A stretch of DNA of 64,000 bases from Sipunculus nudus. Its lineage: Eukaryota; Annelida; Sipuncula; Golfingiida; Sipunculidae. Location of the stretch: positions 26,401,479 to 26,465,478 of the forward strand of contig CM049321.1 of NCBI GenBank assembly GCA_026874595.1, in the 5' to 3' direction. Position numbers and translations under genes: made by a program. Of the stretch, positions 63,570 through 64,000 are shown in pieces. Each line of letters opens with the position of its first letter. The first letter of the stretch is position 1. The notes under the pieces are model-generated. The model was not told the DNA's origin, searched no databases, and saw nothing but the letters and a program-made list of their open reading frames with translations.

Positions 63570-64000
63570 GTAAGTACTGACATCCCCAGCATCTCCAAAC
63601 ATTTTCTCAAATCAATTAAAGTTTGGCATGAGTGAGTCTTGAGGTGTAGAAAAATTTAAAGTCCATAACATATAAGTTTGTGTTTTACTGTCACATAGTC
63701 AAAATTGGTCCAAAGATGATAAGATATTAGCTGTTATGAGTTACTCTTTTATATATTGTTACATTTTATCAAATATTAGTCTAACCTGTATTACATTGCT
63801 TTTGTTTATAGCACATTAAAATCAGTTTTACAATGAGAGCAATTACTGAGAATATATAACTATTTGAATCATTTCAAATGGTACCTTATACATGCATGAA
63901 TCAGCATCTGTTACATGTATAATTAAAAATATATTGATAGAACATTCAGATAATGGAAATTGAATTCTCTCATTCAAGTACTTGCAGCAAGTGCAATCAT
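63570..64000. other. Intron 66 to window end
   Basis: AT-rich intron. A CTTGCAG at 63981-63987 could be an acceptor, with the first 13 bases of a next exon after it (SSAI in phase), but this is too short to judge. Confidence 0.35.

Noticed and set aside
62538-63062. Minus-strand open frame of 174 codons
   Set aside because: Antisense to exon 65, whose Ig and linker text is clear on the plus strand.
6265-63569. Twitchin/projectin, obscurin/UNC-89 or palladin/myopalladin
   Set aside because: No fibronectin-III, kinase or DH/PH domain; linkers and kettin units fit titin/Sallimus instead.

Overview
The window is one strand-coherent piece of a very large animal muscle gene, read 5' to 3' on the + strand. 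I can join 66 exons between 280 and 63569, about 13.17 kb of coding sequence or roughly 4,390 codons, and the codon phase agrees at every junction. Both gene ends lie outside the window. No second protein-coding gene and no RNA gene is supported. The AT-rich introns, many short terminal-inverted-repeat elements, tRNA-derived SINE-like pieces and an internally repeated Helentron-like element suggest a lophotrochozoan, most likely a bivalve mollusc. That taxon call is an inference.

Layout. (1) 280-6359: spectrin-type helical repeats, resembling the coiled-coil part of vertebrate CCDC141. (2) 6265-13635: six Ig (I-set) domains. (3) 13636-14100: a proline-rich elastic-type linker. (4) 14100-18913: four Ig domains whose order and missing cysteines resemble Z1, Z2, Z3 and Z4 of vertebrate titin. 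(5) 19466-22736: a glycine-rich microexon, a Q-rich linker, an FERRL/EVEYR motif and a Pro/Ala/Lys-rich spring with a 60-bp coding repeat. (6) 22620-27855: three more Ig domains. (7) 28279-36911: a PEPERKL linker followed by PEVK-like exons. Seven consecutive exons here have lengths divisible by 3 and phase 2 at both ends, and most have weak 5' splice sites, which suggests a tunable alternatively spliced spring. (8) 37759-62690: ten kettin/Sallimus-type Ig-plus-linker units, normally three exons each (about 209, 144 and 79 nt), with exact intron losses in later units. (9) 62800-63569: one further Ig domain whose second half begins GQRFRVRYDG.

The Ig order from 14100 to 63569 matches my memory of vertebrate titin from the Z-disc into the proximal I-band. 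Vertebrates have one kettin-type unit where this gene has ten. In human the CCDC141 gene lies directly upstream of TTN on the same strand. Here the corresponding spectrin and titin parts appear to be one gene, the main candidate discovery. The protein would be expected to anchor in the Z-disc, lie along thin filaments through the kettin units and provide elasticity through the PEVK-like segments.

A second theme is structure at splice sites. Several acceptors and donors sit at the end of tandem arrays of near-copies of themselves (exons 2, 3, 6, 8 and 59), and one donor (exon 61) was duplicated as the target site of a retroposed insert. Introns also carry several families of terminal-inverted-repeat elements and minisatellites.
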